From positions 238,766-302,765 of the forward strand of contig NZ_JABMJK010000007.1 of assembly GCF_013376005.1 (NCBI RefSeq): a DNA stretch of 64,000 nucleotides, given 5' to 3'. The notes beneath the pieces were generated by a model. It was not told where the DNA came from. It saw only the letters and a program-made list of their open reading frames with translations, and did not search any database. Source of the stretch: Duganella sp. SG902 (lineage in GTDB: Bacteria; Pseudomonadota; Gammaproteobacteria; Burkholderiales; Burkholderiaceae_D). Made by a program: the position numbers and the translations under genes. This document shows positions 51,935 to 63,800 of this stretch, piece by piece (the first letter of the stretch is position 1; every line of letters starts with the position of its first letter).

Positions 51935-52116
51935 AGGCGGGAGGGGCGGCAATTGCCGGTGTGAGAGATTTGGTTTCCAGCGCGTAATGGTAGTGCTATC
52001 TTGAAATGAGAGCAAGTATCCATGCTCCAAATTAATGACGCCAAAGTCATTTCCAAAGGCCATTGTTCAGCTTATAATCAATAAATAACCTGTCAGTCAT
52101 TTAAAAGGAAGCTGTC

Positions 52117-53205
52117 GTGTTGAATCTCAAGAATGTGCTGGTTGCCGCCTCGGCGCTGGCCGTGCTGGGCGCCTGTTCCAAGCCGGCCGAGAAAACTGAA
52201 GATATCCGCCCGGTGCGGGCCATTTCGCTGGTCAGCAGCGACGTTGACGTGAACGCCGAGTTTTCCGGCGAAGTCCGGGCGCGCGTGGAATCGCGCCTCG
52301 GCTTCCGCGTCGGCGGCAAGATCGTCAGCCGCAAGGTCGACGTCGGCACGCTGGTCAAGAAGGGGCAGGTGTTGATGCAGCTGGATCCGCAGGATTTGCA
52401 GCTGTCGCAGGCGCAGGCGCTGGCCAACCTGCGCGCCGCCGAAACCAATCGCGACCTCGCCAAGGCCGACCTGCTGCGCTACCAGGAGTTGCGCAGCAAG
52501 AGCTTCGTCAGCCAGGCCGTGCTGGACGGCAAGGAATCCGCCTACAAGGCCGCGCAAGCCAACGTCGACGCGTCGCAGGCGGCCTATCGCGGCCAGTCCA
52601 ACCAGGCGGCCTATGCCGCCTTGCTGTCCGATGTGGACGGCGTGGTCACCGCCGTCAACGCCGAGATCGGCCAGGTGGTGGCGGCCGGCACGCCGGTGGT
52701 GAATGTGGCCAAGTCGGGCGAGAAGGAAATCGTCATCGGCATCCCGGAAGACAAGGTCGACACCCTGCGCCGCATTCCGGATGTGCAGGTGCGCCTGTGG
52801 GCCGATCCCAAAAACACGGTGGCCGGCAAGATCCGCGAAATCTCGCCGGTGGCCGATCCGTCCACCCGCACCTACACCGTCAAGGTGTCGATCCCCGATT
52901 CGCTGGCCGAGGCCAAGCTGGGCATGACGGCGGTGGTGCAGTTCGCCTCCAAGACGCCGGCGCCGCAGATCAAGGTGCCGCTGACCGCCTTGTTCTATGA
53001 GAAATCCGCCACCTCGGTGTGGGTCGTTGAGAACGGCGCCGTCAAGCTGGTGCCGGTGACGATAGGCGGCGTGGCCGGCAACGACATCGTGCTGTCCAGC
53101 GGCGTCAAGCCGGGCCAGACCGTGGTGACGGCCGGCGTCAACCTGCTGAAGCCGGGCCAGAAGGTCAAGATCCTCGGTAACGACTTGCCGAAGGCCGCCA
53201 AATGA
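52117..53205 (+). CDS. RND efflux periplasmic adaptor (membrane fusion protein)
   Basis: 362 residues, lipoprotein signal with lipobox LGAC (Cys20). Segments of the MFP fold are visible: a lipoyl half-motif (GFRVGGKIVSRKVDVGTLVKKGQVLMQLDP), an alpha-hairpin (about 85-130), a second lipoyl half (AYAALLSDVDGVVTAVNAEIGQVVAAG) and a beta-barrel. The start is GTG 52117 after AAAGGAAG. It is coupled to the permease by a 4-base overlap. The pair lacks an outer-membrane channel gene in the window. Confidence 0.93.
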   Translation: MLNLKNVLVAASALAVLGACSKPAEKTEDIRPVRAISLVSSDVDVNAEFSGEVRARVESRLGFRVGGKIVSRKVDVGTLVKKGQVLMQLDPQDLQLSQAQALANLRAAETNRDLAKADLLRYQELRSKSFVSQAVLDGKESAYKAAQANVDASQAAYRGQSNQAAYAALLSDVDGVVTAVNAEIGQVVAAGTPVVNVAKSGEKEIVIGIPEDKVDTLRRIPDVQVRLWADPKNTVAGKIREISPVADPSTRTYTVKVSIPDSLAEAKLGMTAVVQFASKTPAPQIKVPLTALFYEKSATSVWVVENGAVKLVPVTIGGVAGNDIVLSSGVKPGQTVVTAGVNLLKPGQKVKILGNDLPKAAK

Positions 53206-56200
53206 AGGAAGGATTCAATCTCTCACGCTGGGCGCTGGAGCACATCCCGCTGACCCGCTACCTGATCGCGGTGCTGCTGATAGGCGGCGCACTCAGCTAT
53301 TCCAACCTCGGGCAGGACGAAGATCCGCCGTTCACCTTCCGCGCGATGGTGGTGCGCGCCAACTGGCCGGGCGCGACCTCGCTGCAAATGGCCGAGCAGG
53401 TCACCGACAAGCTGGAGAAAAAACTCCAGGAAACGCCCGATATCGACGAGATCTCCAGCTATTCCAAGCCGGGCGAGACCACCATCATCCTCAAGCTGCG
53501 CGAATCGGCGCCGCCGAAGGAAGTGGCGCAGTCGTGGTATCAGGTGCGCAAGAAGATCGGTGATATCCGCGGCACGCTGCCGGCCGGCGTGCAGGGCCCG
53601 TTCTTCAACGATGAGTTTGGCGATACCTACGGCTCCATCTTCGCCCTGTCCGGCGACGGCTTCACCTACGCCGAGATGAAGGACTACGCCGACTTCGTGC
53701 GCCAGCAATTGCTGGGCGTGCCGTTGGTGTCCAAGGTCGAGCTGTTCGGCGTGCAGGACGAGAAGATCAACATCGAGTTCTCGCACAAGAAATTCGCCCA
53801 GCTGGGCATTCCGTTTGAGGCCATCGTCAACCAGATCGCCACCCAGAATTCCGTGGAGGCCACCGGCGTGCTGGTCACGCCGACCGACAATCTGCAGGTG
53901 CGGGTGACCGGCGCGTTGAAAACAGTGAAGGACCTTGAGGATCTGGAACTGCGCGCCAACAGCACCACGTTCCGCCTGGGCGACTTCGCCACCATCAAGC
54001 GCGAATACCAGGACCCACCGGGCAACAAGATGCGCTTCAATGGCAAGGAAGTGATCGGCCTGGGCGTGTCGATGGAGAAGGGCGGCAACATCATCCAGCT
54101 TGGCAAGCACATGGAGAAGACCGTGGCCGAGATGAAGGCCAAGCTGCCGGTCGGCATCGAGCTGGAACGCGTGTCCGACCAGCCGCAGGCGGTGAAGGCC
54201 TCGGTGGGCGAGTTCGTGCACACGCTGATCGAGGCGGTGCTGATCGTGCTGGGCGTCAGCTTTGTCGCGCTCGGTCTGCACAGCAAGCCCAAGCTGCGCC
54301 TGGACGTGCGTCCCGGGCTGGTGGTGGCCTTGAGTATTCCGCTGGTGTTGTCGGTGACTTTCCTGTTCATGCGCATGCTGGAGATCGATCTGCACAAGAT
54401 CTCGCTGGGCGCGCTGATCATTGCGCTGGGCCTGCTGGTGGATGACGCCATCATCGCGGTGGAAATGATGGTGCGCAAGATGGAGGAGGGCATGTCGCGT
54501 TTCGACGCCGCCACCTTCGCCTACAAATCCACCGCGATCCCGATGCTGACCGGCACGCTGATCACGGTGGCGGGCTTCCTGCCGATCGGCCTGGCCAAAT
54601 CGGCGGCGGGTGAATATACCTTCTCGCTGTTCTCGGTCAACGCGCTGGCGCTGGTGATTTCGTGGGTGGTGGCGGTGACCTTCACGCCTTACCTCGGCTA
54701 TGTGCTGTTGAAGGTGAAGCCGCATGCCGATGGCGGCAGCGAGCACGACCTGTTCGACACGCCGGGCTTCCGCCGTTTCCGCGCGCTGGTCAACTGGTGC
54801 GTGGAATACCGCTGGATCACCATCGGCGCCACGCTGGCGGTGTTCGCGCTGGGTGTGTATGGCTTCAAGTTCATCGAAAAGCAATTCTTCCCGGATTCCA
54901 GCCGTCCCGAGCTGATGGTGGAAATGTGGACGCCGGAGGGCACGACCTTTGCCGCCAACGAGGCGCAGGTGAAGAAGTTCGAGGCCTTCATCCGCAAGCA
55001 GGAGGGCGTGGTCAGCGTGACCAGCTACGTGGGCACTGGCTCGCCGCGTTTCTACCTGCCGCTGGACCAGATTTTCCCGCAGACGAACGTGTCGCAAATC
55101 GTTGTGCTGCCGAAGGATTTGCACGCCCGCGCCGTGCTGCGCGACAAAATTGTCGACATCTTCAAGCATGATTTCCCGGAAGTGCGCGGGCGCGTCAAGC
55201 TGCTGCCGAACGGGCCGCCGGTGCCGTATCCGGTGCAGTTCCGCGTCACCGGCACCGAGGTGGACAAGGTGCGCGCGATCGCCGACCAGGTGAAGGACAT
55301 CATGCGCGCCAACCCGAACACGCTCGGCGTCAATGACAACTGGAATGAATCGATCAAGGTGCTGCGTCTCGACCTGGACCAGGACAAGATGCGCGCGCTG
55401 GGCGTGACCTCGCAAACGGTGATGCGCGCGGCCAACACCATCCTGTCCGGCACGGCCATCGGCCAGTTCCGCGAAGGCATCAAGCTGATCGATATCCAGA
55501 TCCGCCAGCCGATCGAGGAGCGCAACACCATCGCCGTGCTGAACGACACGAATATCCCGACCGCCAGCGGCAAGTCGGTGCCGATCAGCCAGCTGGCGCG
55601 GGCGCATTTCGTGTGGGAGCCTGGCGTGGTGTGGCGCGAAGGGCGCGACTGGGCGATCACCGTGCAGTCGGACGTGGCCGATAATATCCAGGGGCCGACC
55701 GTCTCCAGCCAGATCGAACCGCAGCTGAAGGCGCTGCGCGACGCGCTGCCGGCCGGCTACGCCATCACGGTGAAGGGCGCGGCCTCGGACAGCGGCGCGG
55801 CGGAAGCGTCGATCGCGGCCAACCTGCCGCTGGCGATCTTCCTGATCTTCACGCTGCTGATGCTGCAGCTGCACAGCTTCTCGCGTTCGCTGCTGGTGTT
55901 CCTGACCGGGCCGCTGGGCGTGGCGGGGGCGGCGATGGCGCTGCTGGTGCTGGGCCGGCCGCTGGGCTTTGTGGCCAACCTCGGCATCATCGCGCTGTTC
56001 GGCATGATCATCCGTAACTCGGTGATCCTGGTCGACCAGATCGAGCAGGACATCAAGGCCGGCCACGACGCCTGGACCGCCATCGTCGAATCCGCGGTGC
56101 GCCGCTGCCGCCCGATCATCCTGACGGCCGCCGCCGCCGCGCTGGCGATGATCCCGCTGTCGCGCTCTGTATTCTGGGGACCGATGGCGGTGGCCATCAT

Positions 56201-56291
56201 GGGCGGCCTGATCCTGGCGACGGCACTGACTTTGTTGTTCCTGCCAGCGCTGTATGCGGCCTGGTTCAGAGTGAAAAAGCCTCTTAACTAG
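53202..56291 (+). CDS. RND-family efflux permease
   Basis: 1029 residues, twelve membrane helices in the RND pattern (one, five, one, five) with two large periplasmic loops. Typical motifs include an early NWPGATSLQMAEQV, the TM4 region SLGALIIALGLLVDDAIIAVEMMVRKMEEG with adjacent Asp-Asp, and GIIALFGMIIRNSVILVDQIEQD in the second half. It drives proton-coupled export. The sequence fits the multidrug-like branch (MdtBC/AcrB superfamily) more than heavy-metal pumps, but the substrate is unknown. Confidence 0.94.
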   Translation: MKEGFNLSRWALEHIPLTRYLIAVLLIGGALSYSNLGQDEDPPFTFRAMVVRANWPGATSLQMAEQVTDKLEKKLQETPDIDEISSYSKPGETTIILKLRESAPPKEVAQSWYQVRKKIGDIRGTLPAGVQGPFFNDEFGDTYGSIFALSGDGFTYAEMKDYADFVRQQLLGVPLVSKVELFGVQDEKINIEFSHKKFAQLGIPFEAIVNQIATQNSVEATGVLVTPTDNLQVRVTGALKTVKDLEDLELRANSTTFRLGDFATIKREYQDPPGNKMRFNGKEVIGLGVSMEKGGNIIQLGKHMEKTVAEMKAKLPVGIELERVSDQPQAVKASVGEFVHTLIEAVLIVLGVSFVALGLHSKPKLRLDVRPGLVVALSIPLVLSVTFLFMRMLEIDLHKISLGALIIALGLLVDDAIIAVEMMVRKMEEGMSRFDAATFAYKSTAIPMLTGTLITVAGFLPIGLAKSAAGEYTFSLFSVNALALVISWVVAVTFTPYLGYVLLKVKPHADGGSEHDLFDTPGFRRFRALVNWCVEYRWITIGATLAVFALGVYGFKFIEKQFFPDSSRPELMVEMWTPEGTTFAANEAQVKKFEAFIRKQEGVVSVTSYVGTGSPRFYLPLDQIFPQTNVSQIVVLPKDLHARAVLRDKIVDIFKHDFPEVRGRVKLLPNGPPVPYPVQFRVTGTEVDKVRAIADQVKDIMRANPNTLGVNDNWNESIKVLRLDLDQDKMRALGVTSQTVMRAANTILSGTAIGQFREGIKLIDIQIRQPIEERNTIAVLNDTNIPTASGKSVPISQLARAHFVWEPGVVWREGRDWAITVQSDVADNIQGPTVSSQIEPQLKALRDALPAGYAITVKGAASDSGAAEASIAANLPLAIFLIFTLLMLQLHSFSRSLLVFLTGPLGVAGAAMALLVLGRPLGFVANLGIIALFGMIIRNSVILVDQIEQDIKAGHDAWTAIVESAVRRCRPIILTAAAAALAMIPLSRSVFWGPMAVAIMGGLILATALTLLFLPALYAAWFRVKKPLN

Positions 56292-56409
56292 GCAAAAAAC
56301 GGCAAAAAACAGCGGAATGTTGGCGACATAGTAAAAATCGTCACCATTCCGCGAAAAAAACGTTAGAATGCCGTGTTGAAGTTGAAAGCTCCTGCCATCA
56401 TGCAGGAAG

Positions 56410-56449
56410 AGGGCGACCCTTTTTCACTTACAGGTCGCCCTTTGCTTTT
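56410..56449 (+). terminator. Hairpin terminator of the RND operon
   Basis: AGGGCGACC (56410-56418) pairs with GGTCGCCCT (56433-56441), followed by TTGCTTTT. The loop is 14 bases. Confidence 0.65.
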
Positions 56450-56462
56450 GTGCAAACAAGCC

Positions 56463-56549
56463 GCGAGGATGGCGAAATTGGTAGACGCACCAGGTTTAGG
56501 TCCTGACGCCAGCAATGGTGTGGGGGTTCGAGTCCCCCTCCTCGCACCA
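56463..56549 (+). tRNA. tRNA-Leu (TAG anticodon)
   Basis: Acceptor arm GCGAGGA / TCCTCGC with encoded CCA, a long variable arm as in class II tRNAs, T-arm GGTTCGAGTCC, and anticodon loop TTTAGGT giving TAG. It reads CUA leucine codons. Confidence 0.95.
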
Positions 56550-56583
56550 ACTGTATTTCTTATTTTTTGGACGATTTTTTAAC

Positions 56584-57924
56584 ATGGCAACTGCAGTCGA
56601 AACCTTGGGCAAACTCGAACGTCGTATCACGATCTCCTTCCCGCTGACCGAAGTCCGCGCTGAAGTTGAGAAGCGCCTGAAAGTGCAAGCCAAAACGGCT
56701 AAGGCACCAGGCTTCCGTCCGGGCAAAGTTCCTCTGAAAATGGTCGCAGCACAATACGGTTATCAAATCGAAACCGAAGTGCTGAATGATAAAGTTGGCC
56801 GCGCTTTCAACGACGCCGCAAACGAAGCCCAGCTGCGCGTAGCTGGCTACCCGAACATCGAACCTAAGCAGGAATCGCCAGCCGGCGTGCTGACTTTCGA
56901 CGCGACCTTCGAAGTGTACCCGGAAGTCGAAATCGGCGACCTGACCACCGTCGAAATCGAAACCGTCAAGGCTGAAGTGACCGACGCCGAAATCGACAAG
57001 ACCATCGAAATCCTGCGCAAACAGCGCGTGCACTTCCACACCAAAGGCGAAGCCGGCGAGCACGGCGACGGCGGCGAGCCAGTGGCCGCCAACGGCGACC
57101 GCGTGACCGTGGACTTCGTCGGCTCGATCGACGGCGTGGAATTCCCAGGCGGTAAAGCCGAAGACTACCCGTTCGTGCTGGGCGAAGGCCGCATGCTGCC
57201 GGAATTCGAAGCCGCCACCGTCGGCCTGAAAGTGGGCGAGTCCAAGACCTTCCCGCTGTCGTTCCCAGAGGACTACCATGGCAAGGACGTAGCCGGTAAA
57301 ACCGCTTCGTTCACCATCACCCTGAAGAAGCTGGAATGGGCGCACCTGCCGGAAGTGGACGCGGAATTCGCCAAGTCGCTGGGCGTGGCCGATGGCGACG
57401 TCGCCAAAATGCGCGAAGACATCAAGGTCAACCTGGAGCGTGAAGTCGCCGGCCGCGTGAAAGCACGCAACAAGGAAGCCGTGATGGAAACCCTGGTCAA
57501 GACCGCCACCCTGGACGTGCCGAAATCGCTGATCGCCCAGGACACCGAGCGTCTGGCCGAAATGACCCGCCAGGACATGGCCCAGCGCGGCATGAACGTC
57601 AAGGACGTGCCATTCCCACCAGAACTGTTCGCGGAAAAAGCCGAGCGTCGCGTGCGCCTGGGCCTGATCCTGTCGCAACTGGTGGGCGAGAACAACCTGC
57701 AAGCCCAGCCTGAGCAAGTCAAAGCGCAGATCGAAGACTTCGCCCAAAGCTACGAAGACCCGCGCGAAGTGCTGAAGTACTACTACAGCGATCGTCGTCG
57801 TCTGGCGGAAGTCGAGGCCCTTGTATTGGAAGAAAACGTCGTCAACTATGTCCTGGGCCTGTCGAAGACTACGTCCAAGGTTATCGCCTTTGACGAGCTG
57901 ATGGGAAGCAACGCACAAGCGTAA
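56584..57924 (+). CDS. tig: Trigger factor
   Basis: 446 residues. The ribosome-binding N-domain has the signature region [11 protein letters not shown]. The middle FKBP-type peptidyl-prolyl isomerase domain is at about 165-240 ([36 protein letters not shown]), and the C-terminal helical chaperone arms follow. It assists nascent chains at the ribosome. It starts 34 bases after the tRNA and is followed by clpP, clpX and lon, a standard protein-quality-control cluster. Codon use is visibly biased, as for highly expressed genes. Confidence 0.97.
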   Translation: MATAVETLGKLERRITISFPLTEVRAEVEKRLKVQAKTAKAPGFRPGKVPLKMVAAQYGYQIETEVLNDKVGRAFNDAANEAQLRVAGYPNIEPKQESPAGVLTFDATFEVYPEVEIGDLTTVEIETVKAEVTDAEIDKTIEILRKQRVHFHTKGEAGEHGDGGEPVAANGDRVTVDFVGSIDGVEFPGGKAEDYPFVLGEGRMLPEFEAATVGLKVGESKTFPLSFPEDYHGKDVAGKTASFTITLKKLEWAHLPEVDAEFAKSLGVADGDVAKMREDIKVNLEREVAGRVKARNKEAVMETLVKTATLDVPKSLIAQDTERLAEMTRQDMAQRGMNVKDVPFPPELFAEKAERRVRLGLILSQLVGENNLQAQPEQVKAQIEDFAQSYEDPREVLKYYYSDRRRLAEVEALVLEENVVNYVLGLSKTTSKVIAFDELMGSNAQA

Positions 57925-57956
57925 TTCAGTTAGGTTAGAATCAAGACGGCGCCACA

Positions 57957-58030
57957 CCGTCGTTCCGGCGAAAGCCGGAACCCATGCCGAGCATGCGTTC
58001 CATGGGTCCCGGCCTGCGCCGGGACGACGA
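57957..58030. repeat. Intergenic palindromic repeat (REP-like)
   Basis: Two adjacent stem-loops: CGTTCCGGCGAAAGCCGGAA and GGTCCCGGCCTGCGCCGGGA, whose outer edges (GTCGTTCC ... GGGACGAC) also pair. This is the familiar design of dispersed proteobacterial palindromes whose translation gives VPAFAGT-like peptides. It lies between tig and clpP. Confidence 0.8.
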
Positions 58031-58072
58031 TGGTGGTACGTTTCTAAACCGGCTGCTTCACAAGGAAATAGA

Positions 58073-58699
58073 ATGACTGGTATGAACCGAAATCCGGCGT
58101 TGGACACCGAAATGCTCGGCCTGGTGCCGATGGTGGTGGAACAAAGCGGTCGCGGCGAGCGCTCTTACGACATCTACTCGCGTCTGCTCAAGGAACGTAT
58201 TATCTTCATGGTCGGTCCGGTCAACGACCAGATGGCCAATCTGGTGGTCGCCCAGCTGCTGTTCCTGGAGAGCGAAAATCCAGACAAGGACATCTCGCTG
58301 TACATCAACTCCCCGGGTGGCTCGGTCTCGGCCGGCCTGGCGATCTACGATACCATGCAGTTCATCAAGCCTGACGTATCGACTCTGTGCACCGGCATCG
58401 CCGCCTCCATGGGCGCCTTCCTGCTGGCCGCCGGCGCCAAGGGCAAGCGCTTCTCGCTGCCGAACTCGCGCATCATGATTCACCAGCCGTCGGGCGGCTC
58501 GCAGGGCATGGCCTCGGACATCGAGATCCAGGCCAAGGAAATCCTGTACCTGCGTCATCGCCTGAACTCGATCATGGCCGAGCGCAGCGGCCAAACCGTC
58601 GAACAGATCGCCAAAGACACCGATCGTGACCGTTTCATGTCGGCGGAAGAAGCGGTAGAGTACGGTTTGATCGACAAAATGTTGACCAACCGGGCTTGA
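58073..58699 (+). CDS. clpP: ATP-dependent Clp protease proteolytic subunit
   Basis: 208 residues. The catalytic Ser112 is in GIAASMGA and His137 in MIHQPSGG, with the Asp of the triad in the C-terminal third. It forms the tetradecameric chamber that works with ClpX. ATG 58073 follows AAGGAAA. It is followed by a terminator and then clpX, so the two may also be expressed separately. Confidence 0.98.
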   Translation: MTGMNRNPALDTEMLGLVPMVVEQSGRGERSYDIYSRLLKERIIFMVGPVNDQMANLVVAQLLFLESENPDKDISLYINSPGGSVSAGLAIYDTMQFIKPDVSTLCTGIAASMGAFLLAAGAKGKRFSLPNSRIMIHQPSGGSQGMASDIEIQAKEILYLRHRLNSIMAERSGQTVEQIAKDTDRDRFMSAEEAVEYGLIDKMLTNRA

Positions 58700-58725
58700 T
58701 GCATCCTTTGCAGCATTGCTAGAAA

Positions 58726-58765
58726 AAACGCTCGGGCGATTAATCGTTCGGGCGTTTCGTTTTTA
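58726..58765 (+). terminator. Intrinsic terminator after clpP
   Basis: An imperfect palindrome centred on ATTAAT (AAACGCTCGGGCG against CGTTCGGGCGTTT), followed by CGTTTTTA. Confidence 0.75.
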
Positions 58766-58850
58766 TTTCGGGTAGCATGTGCATGTAGGCGGAGTTTCCG
58801 GCCCGCATTGCACTGAATCACTTGCTTCCTGTAACCAAAGATAACTGCCC

Positions 58851-60119
58851 ATGTCAGACAAAAAATCCTCCAGCGGCGAAAAACTTCTGTACTGCTCGTT
58901 CTGCGGCAAAAGCCAGCACGAGGTGAAGAAACTCATCGCCGGTCCGTCCGTGTTCATCTGCGACGAGTGCATCGACCTGTGCAATGACATCATCCGCGAC
59001 GAAACCTCGGCCATCGAGTCGGTCACGGGCGCCAAGTCGGACCTGCCGACGCCGCATGAAATCAAGGACTTGCTGGACCAGTACGTGATCGGCCAGCAAA
59101 CCGCCAAGCGCATCCTGTCGGTGGCCGTGTACAACCACTACAAGCGCCTCAAGCACCTGGGCAAGAAGGACGACGTCGAACTGGCCAAGTCCAACATCCT
59201 GCTGGTCGGCCCCACCGGCTCCGGCAAGACCCTGCTGGCGCAGACGCTGGCGCGCATGCTCAACGTGCCCTTCGTGATCGCCGACGCCACCACGCTGACC
59301 GAAGCCGGCTACGTGGGCGAGGACGTCGAGAACATCATCCAGAAGCTGTTGCAAAGCTGCAACTACGACGTGGACAAGGCGCAACGCGGCATCGTCTACA
59401 TCGACGAGATCGACAAGATCTCGCGCAAATCGGACAACCCGTCCATCACCCGCGACGTCTCGGGCGAGGGCGTGCAGCAGGCGCTGCTGAAGCTGATCGA
59501 GGGCACCATGGCCTCGGTGCCGCCACAGGGCGGCCGCAAGCATCCGAATCAGGATTTCGTGCAGATCGACACCACCAACATCATGTTCATCTGCGGCGGC
59601 GCGTTTGACGGCTTGGCCAAGGTGATCGAGAACCGTTCGGAGAAGTCCGGCATCGGCTTCGGCGCCTCGGTCAAGAGCAAGTCCGAGCGCAACGTCAGCG
59701 AGGTGCTGATGGAGGCGGAACCGGAAGACCTGATCAAGTTCGGCCTGATCCCCGAGCTGGTGGGCCGTCTGCCGGTGGTGGCGACCTTGTCCGAGCTGAC
59801 CGAGGAAGCGCTGATCCAGATCCTGGTCGAGCCGAAGAACGCCCTGATCAAGCAGTACTCCAAGCTGCTGGAAATGGAAGGCGCCGAGCTGGAAATCCGT
59901 CCTGCCGCGCTGCACGCGATCGCCAAGAAAGCGCTGGCGCGCAAGACCGGCGCGCGCGGCCTGCGTTCGATTCTGGAGCACGCGCTGCTCGACACCATGT
60001 ATGAGCTGCCGAATGAAACCAACGTCACCAAAGTGGTTATTGATGAGAATACCATCACCAGTGGCGCTAAACCTTTGTTGATTTATCAGGAGCAGGCGAA
60101 AGCTTCTGGTGAGAATTAA
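58851..60119 (+). CDS. clpX: ATP-dependent Clp protease ATP-binding subunit
   Basis: 422 residues. The N-terminal C4 zinc domain has cysteines in YCSFCGKSQ and [10 protein letters not shown]. The AAA+ module carries Walker A GPTGSGKT, Walker [10 protein letters not shown] and sensor regions. The IGF-type ClpP-docking loop is seen in [10 protein letters not shown]. It unfolds substrates and feeds them to ClpP. Confidence 0.98.
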   Translation: MSDKKSSSGEKLLYCSFCGKSQHEVKKLIAGPSVFICDECIDLCNDIIRDETSAIESVTGAKSDLPTPHEIKDLLDQYVIGQQTAKRILSVAVYNHYKRLKHLGKKDDVELAKSNILLVGPTGSGKTLLAQTLARMLNVPFVIADATTLTEAGYVGEDVENIIQKLLQSCNYDVDKAQRGIVYIDEIDKISRKSDNPSITRDVSGEGVQQALLKLIEGTMASVPPQGGRKHPNQDFVQIDTTNIMFICGGAFDGLAKVIENRSEKSGIGFGASVKSKSERNVSEVLMEAEPEDLIKFGLIPELVGRLPVVATLSELTEEALIQILVEPKNALIKQYSKLLEMEGAELEIRPAALHAIAKKALARKTGARGLRSILEHALLDTMYELPNETNVTKVVIDENTITSGAKPLLIYQEQAKASGEN

Positions 60120-60160
60120 ATAACTTGTGCACACTTGCCCCGCTCAACAGCAAAATTCAT

Positions 60161-60260
60161 TTCGCATCCGTGGGGCAAGGCGGTACAATCAAAACCAATA
60201 AAAGAATTCAGGCTTCATTCGGAAAGCCACTCGCGACCCCGGTCGCGCGTGGCTTTTTTA
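60161..60260 (+). ncRNA. Candidate short transcript between clpX and lon
   Basis: TTCGCA (60161-60166), a 17-base spacer and TACAAT (60184-60189) form a plausible promoter. A strong intrinsic terminator ends near 60260, which would give an RNA of about 65 bases from about 60196. An alternative is that the terminator simply ends the clpX transcript. No family is recognised. Confidence 0.35.
60223..60260 (+). terminator. Intrinsic terminator between clpX and lon
   Basis: AAAGCCAC-T-CGCGACC pairs with GGTCGCG-C-GTGGCTTT around a CC loop, then TTTTTTA. Confidence 0.88.
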
Positions 60261-60396
60261 TTTAGCCCGTCTTTTAGAGCACGACTGCTTCGTTGGAAAA
60301 CATTCTTTAATATGAGGAATTATTTCTTGTAGGTCGGTCTTGTGATTTGGCAAAACAGCGCCCACATCATAATCACGCTTTCACATAAGGTACGCC

Positions 60397-62808
<2,412 letters not shown>

Positions 62809-62829
62809 GTTTTTATCTGTAATACCTTT

Positions 62830-62868
62830 AAAACAGGCGCTTATATAGCGCCTGTTTTCTTATTTTTA
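62830..62868 (+). terminator. Intrinsic terminator after lon
   Basis: A perfect 11-bp stem AAAACAGGCGC / GCGCCTGTTTT with a 7-base loop, followed by a T-rich tail. Confidence 0.9.
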
Positions 62869-62938
62869 CTTATTTTTCTATTGTGCAGCCTTGACACCGG
62901 GGTGGGCTGGCTTGTTTAATACGGCCTGAAATTTTTCT

Positions 62939-62961
62939 GTTTCCGTTTTTAAAGCGGAAAC
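62939..62961 (+). promoter_or_regulatory. Hairpin in the hup leader
   Basis: GTTTCCG pairs with CGGAAAC around a 9-base T/A-rich loop, 31 bases upstream of the hup start. It may lie in the 5' untranslated region and affect mRNA stability or translation. Confidence 0.4.
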
Positions 62962-62992
62962 AACGATATAACCTTTGTGACGGGGAATTGCT

Positions 62993-63265
62993 TTGAATAA
63001 GACTGAATTGATCGACCATATCGCCACCACCGCTGATATTTCGAAAGCGGCTGCTGCTCGCGCCCTGGACGCGGTCATCGACGGCGTGACCACCAGCCTG
63101 CAGAAAAACGACAGCGTCACCCTGGTCGGCTTTGGTACCTTCTCCGTGAGCGAACGCGCCGCCCGCACCGGCCGCAATCCGCGCACCAAAGAAGAGATCG
63201 TTATCGACGCAGCGAAAGTTCCTAAATTTAAAGCTGGTAAAGCTTTGAAAGATGCTGTAAACTAA
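62993..63265 (+). CDS. hupB: DNA-binding protein HU
   Basis: 90 residues, the normal HU length. [21 protein letters not shown] is the standard N-terminus, and the DNA-binding arm carries [10 protein letters not shown]. The only start that gives this N-terminus is TTG 62993, preceded by CGGGG; a rare start codon in a highly expressed gene. It binds and bends DNA as a dimer. Its place after lon is conserved widely. Confidence 0.96.
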   Translation: MNKTELIDHIATTADISKAAAARALDAVIDGVTTSLQKNDSVTLVGFGTFSVSERAARTGRNPRTKEEIVIDAAKVPKFKAGKALKDAVN

Positions 63266-63314
63266 CGGACTTCGGTGAGCAGCAGCGGCAACAAAGCTGC
63301 TCATTCAGGCAAAT

Positions 63315-63390
63315 GGGCGGTTAGCTCAGTTGGTAGAGCGGAGCCCTTACAAGGCTTAGGTCGGGAGTTCGAGCCTCTCACCGCCCACCA
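63315..63390 (+). tRNA. tRNA-Val (TAC anticodon)
   Basis: 76 bases including CCA. Acceptor GGGCGGT / ACCGCCC, D-arm AGCTCAGTTGGTAGAGC, anticodon loop CTTACAA giving TAC, T-loop GTTCGAG. Confidence 0.95.
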
Positions 63391-63448
63391 AAAAACATTT
63401 GCCAGAAATTAAGTTTTAATGTAGTATGTAGCACCTTGATATTCAGCT

Positions 63449-63525
63449 GGAGCGGTAGTTCAGTTGGTTAGAATACCGGCCTGTCACGCCGGGGGTCGCG
63501 GGTTCGAGCCCCGTCCGCTCCGCCA
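63449..63525 (+). tRNA. tRNA-Asp (GTC anticodon), copy 1
   Basis: 77 bases including CCA. Acceptor GGAGCGG / CCGCTCC, anticodon loop CTGTCAC giving GTC, T-loop GTTCGAG. Identical to copy 2. Confidence 0.95.
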
Positions 63526-63554
63526 ACAAATATCAAGCGACGTAATACCGTTTA

Positions 63555-63631
63555 GGAGCGGTAGTTCAGTTGGTTAGAATACCGGCCTGTCACGCCGGGG
63601 GTCGCGGGTTCGAGCCCCGTCCGCTCCGCCA
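63555..63631 (+). tRNA. tRNA-Asp (GTC anticodon), copy 2
   Basis: Same 77 bases as copy 1 after a 29-base spacer, so a recent tandem duplication or homogenised pair. It ends the tRNA transcript before the terminator. Confidence 0.95.
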
Positions 63632-63642
63632 GAATAAAGATA

Positions 63643-63677
63643 CCCCGCAGCTTTTAATTAAGCTGCGGGGTTTTTCT
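63643..63677 (+). terminator. Intrinsic terminator of the tRNA cluster
   Basis: CCCCGCAGCTT / AAGCTGCGGGG 11-bp stem with a 6-base loop, followed by TTTTTCTTTTT. Confidence 0.92.
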
Positions 63678-63800
63678 TTTTCAGCGTCGGATTAACGCCG
63701 TGAGTATGTCTGGCCACGCCTGTCCGAATAAAACGAACCGTGCGCCATGGAAATGCGTGGCTGAGTATAGTGTTTGTATTATTGTTAATATCCGAGTTTC

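Noticed and set aside
53223..56066. 947-codon open frame opposite the RND permease
   Set aside because: The + strand encodes a clear RND transporter; the - strand product is His/Gln/Arg-rich and has no family features.
57957..58030. Possible CRISPR-like repeat
   Set aside because: There is only one palindromic unit with no spacer array; it fits a dispersed intergenic palindrome.
60135..60332. 65-codon open frame between clpX and lon
   Set aside because: It crosses a strong terminator, lacks a ribosome site and has no recognisable features.
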